Below, in pieces: positions 7,701 to 16,643 of a DNA stretch of 64,000 bases. How positions within the stretch are numbered: position 1 is the stretch's first letter; each line of letters starts with the position of its first letter. Location of the stretch: NCBI RefSeq assembly GCF_018598555.1, contig NZ_JAHEWN010000002.1, positions 1 to 64,000 of the forward strand, in the 5' to 3' direction. A program made the position numbers and the translations under genes. The notes under the pieces were generated by a model. It was not told the origin of the DNA, ran no database searches, and worked only from the letters and a program-made list of their open reading frames with translations. This DNA comes from Curtobacterium aurantiacum (GTDB lineage Bacteria; Actinomycetota; Actinomycetes; Actinomycetales; Microbacteriaceae).

Positions 7701-8894
7701 TCAGGGCGTGATGCGGCCCGGCAGCATGTCGGGCGTCAGCGCGTTCGCCTCGGCGAGCACCTTGCGGGCCTCGTCGGTCTTGTCCCACACGTTCCAGAGC
7801 AGCACGCCACGGACCGTGTCGTCGTCGTCCAGGTAGTAGACGACGCCGGTCACGGTGGGGTCCTGCCAGTCCTCGACCGTGCGGAGCTTCGAACTGACCT
7901 GCCCCACGGCCTCGTACCCCATGTCGAAGACGTCGGAGTAGAACATCGGCGTGTGGTCGTAGGTCTCGTCGGCGTCGGCGAGGTTGCGGCCGGCCTGCCG
8001 ACCCTGCTGCTGGGCGTTGTCGACGTGCTCGACCCGGCGGGTACCGAGGATCCGGTCCGGGTACTCGGCGACGTCGCCGGCGGCGAACACCGAGTCGTCG
8101 TCGGTGAGCAGCGTCGAGGTCACCACGATGCCGTCGCGGACGGTGAGCCCGGCGTCGGCGGCGAGCTGCGTCGCGGGTTCGATGCCGAGTCCGGCGACGA
8201 CCGCGTCGGCCTCGATGACCGACCCGTCGTCGAGGGTCAGCCGCACGCCGTCCGCCGTCTCGGTGCCCTCGGACACCCGGCGGCCGGTGCGGAGTTCCAC
8301 GCCGTGGTCGATGAAGCGCTGCTGGAACGCCTGCGCGAGGTCGGCCGGGAACATCCGTCCGCCGACGACCTCGTCCGGGTCGACGAGCGTCACCCGCGCG
8401 CCGTTCTGCACGATGCCCGCGGTGATCTCCTGTCCGATGTAGCCGCCGCCGACGACGGCGACGTGTGCACCGGCGTCCGCGAGCTCGCGCAGTCGGCGGT
8501 AGTCCGACGCGCTGCGGTAGTCGAGCACGCGTTCCGACGGGGACAGCCCCGGCAGCCCGCGCGGCTTCCCCCCGGTCGCGAGCAGGAGCCGCTCGTACCC
8601 GTGGGTCGCGCCGTCGGCCGTGGTGACGGTCTTCGCGGCACGGTCGATCGCCGTCACCGTGGTGCCCAGGACGAACTGCGCCCCGGTCTCCTCGGTGTGC
8701 AGGTCGACCTTGTCGTCCCAGCTGAAGTCCGGGTCGGTCCAGAGCTTCTTCGAGAGCGCCGGCCGGGCGTAGGGCCGGTCGACGTCCTCGCTGAGGATCC
8801 CGATCGACCCGTCGGCGTCGAGCTCGCGGATCCCGCGGGCGGCGGCGTCGGCGACCATCCCGCCGCCGACGATGAGGTAGCGGAAGTCGGTCAT
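7701..8894 (-). CDS. FAD-dependent ferredoxin-reductase-like oxidoreductase
   Basis: A 397-residue pyridine-nucleotide-disulphide-oxidoreductase-fold protein resembling ferredoxin/rubredoxin reductases. The FAD-binding GGGMVADAAARG motif is near residue 10, the RPALSKK segment typical of this family is near 44-50, the NAD(P)-binding GGGYIGQEI motif is near 147, and FAAGDVAEYPD near 270 is the second FAD contact. AGGAGG lies 6 nt before the ATG. It is the last gene of a minus-strand block downstream of the SDR gene (31-bp gap) and dps, which suggests stress-related redox work. No ferredoxin gene is adjacent. Confidence 0.87.
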   Translation of the reverse strand: MTDFRYLIVGGGMVADAAARGIRELDADGSIGILSEDVDRPYARPALSKKLWTDPDFSWDDKVDLHTEETGAQFVLGTTVTAIDRAAKTVTTADGATHGYERLLLATGGKPRGLPGLSPSERVLDYRSASDYRRLRELADAGAHVAVVGGGYIGQEITAGIVQNGARVTLVDPDEVVGGRMFPADLAQAFQQRFIDHGVELRTGRRVSEGTETADGVRLTLDDGSVIEADAVVAGLGIEPATQLAADAGLTVRDGIVVTSTLLTDDDSVFAAGDVAEYPDRILGTRRVEHVDNAQQQGRQAGRNLADADETYDHTPMFYSDVFDMGYEAVGQVSSKLRTVEDWQDPTVTGVVYYLDDDDTVRGVLLWNVWDKTDEARKVLAEANALTPDMLPGRITP

Positions 8895-8925
8895 GACGCC
8901 TCCTGGCGGTGCTGTGGTGCCACGG

Positions 8926-9726
8926 TCAGACCGTGGCGACCGAGCCGGAGTCGACCCGGTAGTTGGCGCCGTTCACGAAGCTGGCCAGGTCGGAGCACAG
9001 GAAGGCCACGACGTTCGCGACCTCTTCCGGCTCGCCACGGCGCTTGAGCTCCATGTACGGCCGTTCTTCTTCGAGGAAGCTGCCGATGGCCTCGTCGAAC
9101 GAGGTCCCGCGCTGCTTCGCCCGCTTGTCCATCATCGCGTCGGTCATCGGCGTGTGGATGAACGCGGGGGAGACCGTGTTCACCAGCAGGCCCTCGGAGG
9201 CGTAGGAGCGCGACAGGCCCTTGGCGAACGAGAGCACCCCGGCCTTGGCGGCGCAGTAGGGCAGTTCGTCGTCGTACGGCTGCGAGGCGTCCTCGGACAC
9301 CAGGTAGACGATGCGTCCCCAGCCGCCCTGTCGCAGGTCGCCGATGAACTCGCGGGTGATCCGCACCGGCCCCATCAGGTCGATGTCGATCGTCTCCGCC
9401 CAGCCGGCCTCGTCGATCTCGTGGAACATGCCCTGGGCGCCCGTGACGCCCGAGGACTGCACCAGGATGTCGATCTCGCCGACGGCCTCGCGCACCTTGT
9501 CGTGCAGGGCGGCGAGGCTCTCGGCGCTCCGGACGTCGGCCGCGAAGGCGTGCAGCTTGCCGAGCGGAGCCTCGAGCTGGTCGGCACTCGTGTCCAGACG
9601 GCTCTGGTCGATGTCGGTGACGACCACGGTCGCGCCCTCCGCCAGGAGGATGCGCGCCGTGTTCCAGCCGATGCCGGAGTCGCCGCCGAAGACGAGTGCG
9701 GTCTTGCCCTGGATCCCGAGGTCCAC
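8926..9726 (-). CDS. SDR family oxidoreductase
   Basis: A 266-residue short-chain dehydrogenase. The cofactor-binding GGDSGIG at 14-20 replaces the usual TGxxxGIG glycine pattern but keeps its spacing, VTDID follows beta-2, and the active-site Y157-CAA-K161 is preceded by a Ser in YLVSED. The GTG at 9726 is chosen because it follows the dps stop by 8 bp and begins the Rossmann strand; a longer reading would overlap dps. Probably translated from the dps mRNA. Substrate unknown. Confidence 0.85.
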   Translation of the reverse strand: MDLGIQGKTALVFGGDSGIGWNTARILLAEGATVVVTDIDQSRLDTSADQLEAPLGKLHAFAADVRSAESLAALHDKVREAVGEIDILVQSSGVTGAQGMFHEIDEAGWAETIDIDLMGPVRITREFIGDLRQGGWGRIVYLVSEDASQPYDDELPYCAAKAGVLSFAKGLSRSYASEGLLVNTVSPAFIHTPMTDAMMDKRAKQRGTSFDEAIGSFLEEERPYMELKRRGEPEEVANVVAFLCSDLASFVNGANYRVDSGSVATV

Positions 9727-9734
9727 CCGACCCC

Positions 9735-10241
9735 CTACGCGTGCGCCGACGCGTCGGCGACGGCGGGCGTGGTGGCGGAGGCCAGCGGGGTGATGGGTGC
9801 GCGGTTCTCGGCGGAGACCATCCACGCGAGCTGCTCGAGGCGCTCGATGAAGCCGTGGAGCAGGTCCGCGGTCGTCGGGTCCTCCTCGTCGACCTCGTCG
9901 TGGACGTCGCGCATGGTGCCGGTCGCCTGGTACAGCCGGAGCGTGACCTGGTCGATGGCGTCGTGCGTGGTGATCTCACCCGAGGGGAACGCGTCGAGGT
10001 GGCTGCCCGCGGAGACGGTCGCCGAGCGGCCGTCCGGCACGAGGTACAGCGCGCGCATGCGCTCGGCGGTGTCGTCGGCGAACTCACGGGCCGCGTCGAC
10101 GATCTCGTCGAGCTGCAGGTGCAGATCGCGGAAGTTGGTGCCCAGGATGTTCCAGTGGGCCTGCTTGCCCTGCAGGTGCAGGTCGATGAGGTCCACGAGG
10201 ACCGCCTGGAGGTTCTTGGCCATCTTGTCCGAAGCGTGCAT
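9735..10241 (-). CDS. dps: Dps-family ferritin-like DNA-protection protein
   Basis: A 168-residue Dps protein, which forms dodecamers that oxidise and store ferrous iron and protect DNA in starvation and oxidative stress. The four-helix ferritin-like core carries the intersubunit ferroxidase motif KQAHWNILG then DLHLQLDEIVD (His29, Asp45 and Glu46 region). The Ala/Thr-rich C-terminal tail is extra. An AAGGAG Shine-Dalgarno site lies 8 nt before the ATG. It is the first gene of a dps-SDR-flavoprotein cluster on the minus strand; the MarR-type regulator lies upstream, separated by 122 bp. Confidence 0.93.
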   Translation of the reverse strand: MHASDKMAKNLQAVLVDLIDLHLQGKQAHWNILGTNFRDLHLQLDEIVDAAREFADDTAERMRALYLVPDGRSATVSAGSHLDAFPSGEITTHDAIDQVTLRLYQATGTMRDVHDEVDEEDPTTADLLHGFIERLEQLAWMVSAENRAPITPLASATTPAVADASAHA

Positions 10242-10363
10242 GGTTGTGGCTCCTTTCGCGTCGGTGTGACCGTTCCGGTCTACGCGGTGCCGCAGTGCAC
10301 GCTCTCAGTGCGCTCGGAGGCAGCGTCCCCCGACGGCGCCGGTGCGAGCGTCACGCCGGTCGC

Positions 10364-10876
10364 TCAGTGCGACGGAGCGGGGTCGACCTGGTCGACCGCC
10401 TGGCGCATCTGCTCGAGGAACCCGGCGACGATCCGGGCCTCCGACGCGGGGAGTCCCTCGGCGATGGACATCATCCGGCGGTGCATGACGCCGAGCGTGG
10501 CGCGGACCTCGTCATCGGTCTCGGTCGTCGGCGTGATGACGAGGGCGCGACGGTCGGTGGGATGCGGGTCGCGGCGCACGTGGTTCGACTTCACGAGGCG
10601 GTCGATGAGGATGGTCGTCGACGCCGACGAGATCTTGAGGTACGCGGCGAGGTCCTTCGGGCTCACGGCGGTGCCGGAGCGCTGCGCCTGCAGCAGGAAG
10701 CGGACGGCGAGCAGGTCGGTCTCGCCCATGCCCATCGAGTCACGGGTCCGGCGGCGCATGGCCGTCTCGGCGGAGCGGTACCGGCGCAGGGCGTTGAGCA
10801 CCGCGACGCCGCGTTGGGTCGCGTCGTCGTCCGGGAACCAGTACCCGGACGCCTCGGTGATCTCCTGCGTGGACAT
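10364..10876 (-). CDS. MarR family transcriptional regulator
   Basis: A 170-residue winged-helix regulator. Residues about 30-130 form the MarR domain with recognition-helix region LAAYLKISSASTTILIDRL and wing VRRDPHPTDRRALVI. The ATG at 10876 is chosen because TACCCT ends 7 nt upstream, matching the leaderless pattern of the window; a longer reading would run into the family A hairpin. It may regulate the dps cluster downstream or the FMN reductase gene upstream, both on the same strand. Ligand unknown. Confidence 0.87.
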   Translation of the reverse strand: MSTQEITEASGYWFPDDDATQRGVAVLNALRRYRSAETAMRRRTRDSMGMGETDLLAVRFLLQAQRSGTAVSPKDLAAYLKISSASTTILIDRLVKSNHVRRDPHPTDRRALVITPTTETDDEVRATLGVMHRRMMSIAEGLPASEARIVAGFLEQMRQAVDQVDPAPSH

Positions 10877-10956
10877 GGCGTTCAGGGTAACCCGTCTCGT
10901 TTCTCGTCTGTCTAGCGGACTCCCGGGTTCCGCTCCGCCCGATGCGGACGCACCGA

Positions 10957-11002
10957 ACGGACAGGAGGCCCGTGGCGGGGTCGCCACGGGCCTCCTGTCC
11001 GT
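10957..11002. terminator. Family A hairpin, copy 3
   Basis: Perfect 21-nt arms (10957-10977 and 10982-11002) containing GGACAGGAGGCCCGTGGCG, 12 bp past the stop of the FMN reductase gene and upstream of the MarR gene. The change to ACAGG is compensated in the other arm (CCTGT), so pairing is maintained. Confidence 0.7.
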
Positions 11003-11014
11003 CTGCTGGTCGCG

Positions 11015-11581
11015 TTACGCGGCTGCGGACTCGTCGGTGCCGGCTGCGGCCTCGGCGAGCGCGGTGAGCGCGCCCTGCACGAGCGTCGTGACCTCGGCGT
11101 CCTCACGCGGGTGGGTCTCCGCGAAGCGGACGACCGACTGCGGGATGGCGACCTTGACGTCCTCCAGGACCTTCGCGCCGGCGATGCCGGCGGCCTTGCG
11201 GGCGTCGTCGTGCGCCCAGACGCCGCCGTACTGACCGAACGCCGAGCCGATCACGGCGAGGGGCTTGCCGGACAGCGGCGAGGCGCCGAACGGACGCGAG
11301 CCCCAGTCGAGCGCGTTCTTCAGCACGGCGGGGATGGTGCCGTTGTACTCGGGGGTGATGAGCAGGACGCCGTCCGAGGCGGCGACCGCGTCACGGAACG
11401 CGACGGCGGCGGCCGGCGGGGTGTCGCCGTCGATGTCCTCGTTGTAGAACGGCAGGTCGACGATGCCGTCGAAGGTGTGCAGCTCGATGCCCTCCGGCGC
11501 GTGGTGCGCGGCGGCCTCGGCGAGCTTGCGGTTGATGGAGTCGGCGCGCAGGCTGCCGACGAGGACGAGGACGTTCGTCAT
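11015..11581 (-). CDS. NADPH-dependent FMN reductase
   Basis: A 188-residue flavodoxin-like reductase that uses NAD(P)H to reduce FMN or quinone/azo substrates. The FMN-phosphate loop GSLRADSINRKLA is at 9-21, the PEYNGTIPAVLKNALDW block near 78-94 is the family signature, and GSAFGQYGG follows. The C-terminal tail is rich in Ala and acidic residues. AAGGAG lies upstream of the ATG. It is transcribed divergently from the GH13 gene (94-bp gap) and ends 12 bp before a family A hairpin. Confidence 0.9.
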   Translation of the reverse strand: MTNVLVLVGSLRADSINRKLAEAAAHHAPEGIELHTFDGIVDLPFYNEDIDGDTPPAAAVAFRDAVAASDGVLLITPEYNGTIPAVLKNALDWGSRPFGASPLSGKPLAVIGSAFGQYGGVWAHDDARKAAGIAGAKVLEDVKVAIPQSVVRFAETHPREDAEVTTLVQGALTALAEAAAGTDESAAA

Positions 11582-11675
11582 GGAGCTCCTTCTGGTGCTG
11601 GACGGAAGAGGTGTCAGCGACGACCAATGCGATCGTCGGGGGCGCTATTCCCGCAAGCGTGGGTACGGTGGCGAC

Positions 11676-13322
11676 GTGACCACGCTTCGGACCCCGGCCA
11701 GCACGCCACGAACCACCGACCCGACCTGGTGGCGCGATGCCGTCGTCTACCAGGTCTACCCGCGCAGCTTCGCCGACACGGACGGCGACGGACTCGGTGA
11801 CGTCGCGGGCATCACGAGCCGGGTGCCGTACCTGGCGTCGCTCGGTGTCGACGCGCTGTGGCTCTCCCCGTTCTTCCCGTCACCGCTCGCCGACGGCGGG
11901 TACGACGTCGCCGACTACCGGGCAGTCGACCCGAAGCTCGGGTCCCTCGAGGACCTCGACGCCCTGGTCCGCGCTGCGCACGAGCACGACCTCAAGGTCA
12001 TCGTCGACATCGTGCCGAACCACACCTCGGACCAGCACGCGTGGTTCCGGGCCGCGCTGGCTGCTTCGCCGGGGTCGGCCGAGCGGGCGCGGTACGTGTT
12101 CCGCGAGGGGTCCGGTGCCTCCGGAGAACTGCCGCCGAGCGACTGGGTGTCGAACTTCGGCGGCAGCGCCTGGACCCGGGTGCCGGACGGCCAGTGGTAC
12201 CTGCACCTGTTCGCCCCCGAGCAGCCCGACCTGGACTGGTCGAACCCCGAAGTCCGTGCCGACTTCGAGGACACCCTGCGCTTCTGGTCCGACCGCGGTG
12301 TCGACGGGTTCCGCGTGGACGTCGCGCACGGACTGGCGAAGGACCTGTCGACCCCGTACCGGCCGTCGAACGAGCAGGACCTGCCGCTCGACGGCTCCGA
12401 CCCGCTGTACGACCGCGACGAGGTGCACGAGATCTTCGCCACCTGGCGCCGGGTGCTCGACGAGTACGACCCGCCCCGTGCCGCCGTCGCCGAGGCCTGG
12501 GCACCGGCACCCCGACGCGTCCTGTACGCCCGGCCGACGGAGCTCGGGCAGGCCTTCAACTTCGACCTGCTCGAGGCCCCGTTCGAACCCGACGCCTTCC
12601 GGCAGATCATCGAGCGCAACCTGGCCGCCTCGGAGCAGTCCGGCGCCTCGAGCACCTGGGTGCTGTCGAACCACGACGTCGTACGGCACCCCACCCGCTA
12701 CGGCCTGCCGGACGGCACCGACACCGACGCGTGGCTCATGACGGACGGCACCTCGCCCGAGCTCGACCGTGCACGTGGGCTTCGTCGGGCGCGGGCGGCG
12801 ACGCTGCTGATGCTCGCGCTGCCCGGTTCGTCGTACGTGTACCAGGGCGAGGAGCTCGGGTTGCACGAGGCCGCCGCGATCCCGCGCGACCTGCTGCAGG
12901 ACCCGAAGTGGCTCCGCACCGGGCACACCGTGAAGGGCCGGGACGGCTGTCGCGTGCCGATCCCGTGGACGCGGTCCGGGCCGTCGTTCGGCTTCGGGGA
13001 CGTCGCACCGCACCTGCCGCAGCCGCAGGACTTCGGGGAGTCCTCGGTCGAGGCCGAGGACGACGATCCCGAGTCGACCCTGTCGCTGTACCGCCGGGCG
13101 CTCGCCACCCGCCGTCGGCTGCAGCAGGGGGAGACGCTGACGTGGCTGGAGTCCGGCTCCGAGGTCGTGGCGTTCGCGCGGCACGACGGCTGGCGGTCGG
13201 TCACGAACTTCGGCACCGCGCCGGTGCCCCTGCCGGCCGGGACCGTCGTCGTCGCGTCCGGGCCGCTCGACGGGGTCGCGCCGGGGCTGCTGCCGGGTGA
13301 GACGACGGTGTGGCTGGCCTGA
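11676..13322 (+). CDS. GH13 alpha-glucosidase
   Basis: A 548-residue cytoplasmic GH13 enzyme, most like oligo-1,6-glucosidase or alpha-glucosidase. VYQVYPRSFADTDGDGLGD begins the barrel, VDIVPNHTS is conserved region I, GFRVDVAHG gives nucleophile Asp215, AVAEAW gives acid/base Glu273, and SNHD gives Asp334. QPDLDWSNPEVR is typical of alpha-glucosidases. A short beta domain ends the protein. GTG 11676 is chosen because TACGGT lies 6 nt upstream with no Shine-Dalgarno site. No transporter or LacI gene is adjacent. Confidence 0.92.
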   Translation: MTTLRTPASTPRTTDPTWWRDAVVYQVYPRSFADTDGDGLGDVAGITSRVPYLASLGVDALWLSPFFPSPLADGGYDVADYRAVDPKLGSLEDLDALVRAAHEHDLKVIVDIVPNHTSDQHAWFRAALAASPGSAERARYVFREGSGASGELPPSDWVSNFGGSAWTRVPDGQWYLHLFAPEQPDLDWSNPEVRADFEDTLRFWSDRGVDGFRVDVAHGLAKDLSTPYRPSNEQDLPLDGSDPLYDRDEVHEIFATWRRVLDEYDPPRAAVAEAWAPAPRRVLYARPTELGQAFNFDLLEAPFEPDAFRQIIERNLAASEQSGASSTWVLSNHDVVRHPTRYGLPDGTDTDAWLMTDGTSPELDRARGLRRARAATLLMLALPGSSYVYQGEELGLHEAAAIPRDLLQDPKWLRTGHTVKGRDGCRVPIPWTRSGPSFGFGDVAPHLPQPQDFGESSVEAEDDDPESTLSLYRRALATRRRLQQGETLTWLESGSEVVAFARHDGWRSVTNFGTAPVPLPAGTVVVASGPLDGVAPGLLPGETTVWLA

Positions 13323-13353
13323 GCGGTCCGCTTGCGTCGTTCTTCCTCCACAG

Positions 13354-13385
13354 CCAGGAGGCCCGTGGCGGCGTTCCACAGATCG
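13354..13385. repeat. Unpaired family A-like half element
   Basis: CCAGGAGGCCCGTGGCGG matches a single arm of the family A hairpins, but the opposing arm is missing; instead it runs into CACAGATCG. A close relative with the same CACAGATCG tail is at 46590-46620. It lies in the 109-bp gap upstream of the surface-protein gene. Confidence 0.5.
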
Positions 13386-13431
13386 TCCCGCCGCCGCCCG
13401 GGGGTGACGTCCTGGTCGCGAGCATCGGGGC

Positions 13432-15435
13432 ATGACAGATCCCACTGCTCCAGCTCCTGCTCCTTCCCCTGATCCGCGATCGCTCCGGTCGCGCGTCGTC
13501 CGTCGCCTCGCCGCGGCCTGCGCCACGCTGACCGCGCTCGGCGTGCTCGCGGCTCCGGCCGTCCTGCCGTCCGGGTCGAGCGCCGCTGCCCTCGACTTCC
13601 CGTACGTCAACCAGTTCTCCAGTGCGTCCGGGGGTGCCCTGCACGGGGACGCGGCGGTGTCCGGCGGTCGGCTGCGCCTGACCGACGACGTCCGGAACCA
13701 GGCGGGGGCGTGGTCGACGAACGACACGTTCCCGTCCGACACCGGGCTCGAGATCGAGTTCACGTACGCGATGTACACCGCGAAGGACGACCCCGGCGCC
13801 GACGGCCTGCTCCTGTACCTGGCCGACGGCGCCGCAGCGCAGGGCGTCGGGTCCTTCGGCGCCGGGCTCGGGTACGCCTGCCGCAAGGAGGCGACCGAGG
13901 GCGGCGGTCGTGAATGTGACCTGCCGGGTGTCCCCGGGGGCTTCGCCGCCGTCGCGATCGACCACTACGGCAACTTCTCCTCGCGCATCAACGGGTCCGG
14001 TCCGGGCGCGGAGCCCGACCACGTGGTGGTCCGCGGGTCGGGCAACGGGACCGAGGGCTACCGGTACGTCGCCGGTGCCGCGGCCCCCGGTGGCACGGTG
14101 ACCGCCGGCTCCACGCCGCGGAAGGTCCGCATCACCCTGCTGCCCGACGACGACGGCGGACTCGCGGTCACCGTCCGGCTGCAGGCCGGCTCGACCATGC
14201 GCACCGTGCTCGACGCGGTCCCCCTGCACGGCGACGGGCAGGCCCCGCTGCCGAGCACGCTGCGGCTCGGGTTCGCGGGGGCCACCGGCAGCCACGTCGA
14301 CAAGCACGAGGTCGACGCGCTGCGGGTCTGGAAGCCGGCGGACCTGTCGGTCGCGCACGACCTGCCCGCGACCGCCACGGCCGGTGAGCCGCTCCGCTAC
14401 ACCGTGACGGCGCGGAACCCCGGGCCGAACGCCGCCGACCCGAGCCCGCTGCAGGTCGACGTGCCGGACGGCATCGAGGACGTCCGCTGGACCTGCACGG
14501 CGGCGGACGGCTCCGCCTGCGCCACCGCGTCGGGCACCGGGGACGTCGCGACCGACCTGTCCCTGCCCCGGGGTGGATCGGCCGTCGTGACCGTCGAGGG
14601 CCGCGTCGCCGAAGGCACGTCGGGGGCGCTGGAGAGCGTCGCGACCATCGCTCCGCCGACCTCGTTGTCCGACACGAACGAGGCCGACAACGCCTCGCGG
14701 GCGAGCACCAGCGTGACGGCCCCGGTGGTGGAGGCACACCTCGAGACGGACAAGTCGGTGTCACCGTCGACCGTCCGGCCCGGCGACGAGGTCGAGTACC
14801 TCGTGACCGCCCGGAACCGCGGGCCGTCGGTGGCGGAGCAGGTCGGCGCGGTCGACGACCTGCCCGAGGCGATGCGCTTCGCCGGCTCGGACGACGGGTG
14901 CACCGCCGAGGGGCAGCGGGTGACCTGCAGCTCCGAGGTGTCGCTCGACGTGGGGGAGACCCTGGACTTCCGGATCCGTGCCGTGCTCGACCCCGGGTAC
15001 CAGGGGGACGGCTCCGACGTGGTGAACGTGGCGACGGCGACCTCCCCGACCGACCCGGACGGTGGAGACCCGTCGACCGGGGTGGCGATCGTCGTCGGAC
15101 CGGACGACGAGGGGCCGGCACCGAGTCCCGCACCGACGACCGGCCCCGCGCCGGACGACGGCACCGGGGACGACGGTGACGACGGCAACGGCAACGGCGG
15201 CGGAACGAACGACGGTGCGGGTGACGGTTCCGGCGACGGGCGGGGCACCGGTGACCCCGCAGCCGATCGCGGGCCGGCCTCCCCCGCCGGGGCGCTCGCC
15301 TACACCGGCACCGAGGGGCTCGGCCTCGCCGCCGCGCTCGCCGCCGTGGCCGCGGCTGCGGGGTCCGTGTGCTGGTGGCTCGCCCGACGTCGTGCCCGCC
15401 GTGGGACCTCGACCGAGGACCCGCAGCAGCCCTGA
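13432..15435 (+). CDS. LAxTG-anchored surface protein with lectin-like and DUF11 domains
   Basis: A 667-residue predicted cell-wall protein. A signal peptide spans about 20-60, followed by an L-type-lectin-like region (about 55-300, with the YADGAAAQG/GFGAGLGYAC type core and paired cysteines), then two DUF11 repeats (about 305-425 and 435-560) and an acidic Asp/Gly/Asn linker. The C-terminus has LAYTG at 622-626, a hydrophobic helix and a basic tail, the arrangement recognised by class E sortases (LAxTG). No sortase gene is in the window. Likely role in adhesion or surface binding; the ligand is unknown. Confidence 0.8.
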   Translation: MTDPTAPAPAPSPDPRSLRSRVVRRLAAACATLTALGVLAAPAVLPSGSSAAALDFPYVNQFSSASGGALHGDAAVSGGRLRLTDDVRNQAGAWSTNDTFPSDTGLEIEFTYAMYTAKDDPGADGLLLYLADGAAAQGVGSFGAGLGYACRKEATEGGGRECDLPGVPGGFAAVAIDHYGNFSSRINGSGPGAEPDHVVVRGSGNGTEGYRYVAGAAAPGGTVTAGSTPRKVRITLLPDDDGGLAVTVRLQAGSTMRTVLDAVPLHGDGQAPLPSTLRLGFAGATGSHVDKHEVDALRVWKPADLSVAHDLPATATAGEPLRYTVTARNPGPNAADPSPLQVDVPDGIEDVRWTCTAADGSACATASGTGDVATDLSLPRGGSAVVTVEGRVAEGTSGALESVATIAPPTSLSDTNEADNASRASTSVTAPVVEAHLETDKSVSPSTVRPGDEVEYLVTARNRGPSVAEQVGAVDDLPEAMRFAGSDDGCTAEGQRVTCSSEVSLDVGETLDFRIRAVLDPGYQGDGSDVVNVATATSPTDPDGGDPSTGVAIVVGPDDEGPAPSPAPTTGPAPDDGTGDDGDDGNGNGGGTNDGAGDGSGDGRGTGDPAADRGPASPAGALAYTGTEGLGLAAALAAVAAAAGSVCWWLARRRARRGTSTEDPQQP

Positions 15436-15578
15436 GAGCACCGGGACGGCACCGCGGGACGGTGCCGTCCCGGCACGCGGGTGCGGACGGTCGCGCGGGT
15501 TCGACCCCGCTCCGGTCGGGCGTCCACCCCACCGGCGGTAGGATCGGATCCACGATCCGCATGCCCGAAAGAGGTCTC

Positions 15579-16238
15579 GTGTCCGACACCGTGGACGACG
15601 CCACCACCGTGGACGACGCGACCCAGCGCGCGCGGTACTGGCCGATCCCGATCCTCCGCGCGGTCCCCGCAGCGGTCGTCGCGCTCGTGATCACCTTCTC
15701 GACGAACCACGCCGCGGGCTACGGTCTGCTGCTGTTCGGCGGCTTCGCCCTGGTCGAGGGCCTGGTGCTCCTGTTCGCCGGGATCGCCCGACTGCCCCTC
15801 GACGGCCGTTCGCGCCGGACGACCCTGCTGCAGGCGCTCATCACCCTGCTGGCCGCGGTCGCCGGGTTCGCCTGCAACGGGTTCGGACTGCCGGCCTTCA
15901 TCACGGTCGTCGTCGCGTTCGCCGTGCTGACCGGGGCCCTCGAGCTGTCGCAGGGTCTCCGTGCCCGTCGTCGTTCGCCCTTCGCCCGTGACTGGACCAC
16001 GATCGGCGGTCTCACGCTGCTGCTCGCGATCGCCTTCCTCGTCACCCCGCCGGACTACTCCCAGCAGCTCGGTGGTGTGGAGCAGGTGAGCGGCATCCTC
16101 GACGCCTCGATCGTGCTCGTCGGCCTGCTCGGCGCGTACCTCGCCATCACGGCCGTCTTCCACGTGATCGCCGGCCTCTCGCACAAGTGGGGAACGGCCG
16201 CTCCGGCCGCCGCCCCGGACGGAGCACCACACGCATGA
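15579..16238 (+). CDS. HdeD/DUF308-like membrane protein
   Basis: A 219-residue membrane protein with six predicted helices in short pairs, resembling the HdeD/DUF308 family. Gly- and Leu-rich helices and short RARRR loops are visible; there are no catalytic motifs. GTG 15579 is preferred because AGAGG lies 5 nt upstream; ATG 15561 is an in-frame alternative adding six residues. TAGGAT at 15539-15544 could be the -10. The stop overlaps the start of the next small membrane gene (ATGA), so the two are translationally coupled. Function unknown; HdeD in enterobacteria is linked to acid resistance. Confidence 0.75.
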   Translation: MSDTVDDATTVDDATQRARYWPIPILRAVPAAVVALVITFSTNHAAGYGLLLFGGFALVEGLVLLFAGIARLPLDGRSRRTTLLQALITLLAAVAGFACNGFGLPAFITVVVAFAVLTGALELSQGLRARRRSPFARDWTTIGGLTLLLAIAFLVTPPDYSQQLGGVEQVSGILDASIVLVGLLGAYLAITAVFHVIAGLSHKWGTAAPAAAPDGAPHA

Positions 16239-16498
16239 CCACCCCCAGCCGTCGTGACCGCCTGCGCCCGGTCGAGCTCCTCGGGATCTCCGCGATCGTC
16301 GCGGTGTTCACCGGGCTCGTCGTGCTGTTCTCGACGCGGGAACTGCAGCTGGCCGTGATCTTCCTCGGCGTCGCGTTCATCGTGGTCGTCGTCGTGCTCG
16401 CGATGCTGCAGCTCGCCTCGTCGAGCGAGCAGGACGACAACGACATGCTCGGTGGGCACAAGACGCCCGGCGAGGGCGACGGCGACGACTTCCACTGA
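16235..16498 (+). CDS. Small two-helix membrane protein
   Basis: An 87-residue protein with two transmembrane segments (about 14-32 and 36-58) and an acidic, His-containing C-terminal tail. Its ATG overlaps the previous stop by 4 bp, so it is made with the HdeD-like protein and may interact with it. I do not recognise a family. The tandem heptamer array at 16515-16555 follows. Confidence 0.75.
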   Translation: MTTPSRRDRLRPVELLGISAIVAVFTGLVVLFSTRELQLAVIFLGVAFIVVVVVLAMLQLASSSEQDDNDMLGGHKTPGEGDGDDFH

Positions 16499-16514
16499 CG
16501 GCTGAGCGTCGATC

Positions 16515-16555
16515 GCTGACGCCTGACGCCTGACGCCTGACGCCCGACGCTCGAC
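16515..16555. repeat. 7-bp tandem repeat (GCCTGAC type)
   Basis: Six consecutive units related to GCCTGAC: three exact copies (16521-16541) flanked by partial or altered copies. It follows the small membrane gene and precedes the ECF sigma gene by about 90 bp, so copy-number change could alter that spacer. Confidence 0.7.
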
Positions 16556-16643
16556 CCGGCGGACACGCCCGGGGTCACGAATCCGTCACGGTCCTGTCAG
16601 GATCGCTCGTCCTGCCGACACCTCTGAGTGAAGGAGGTGGGAT

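Noticed and set aside
11463-11675. N-terminal extension of the GH13 enzyme
   Set aside because: It overlaps the divergent FMN reductase gene and lacks GH13 features; the GTG at 11676 sits correctly behind a -10 hexamer.
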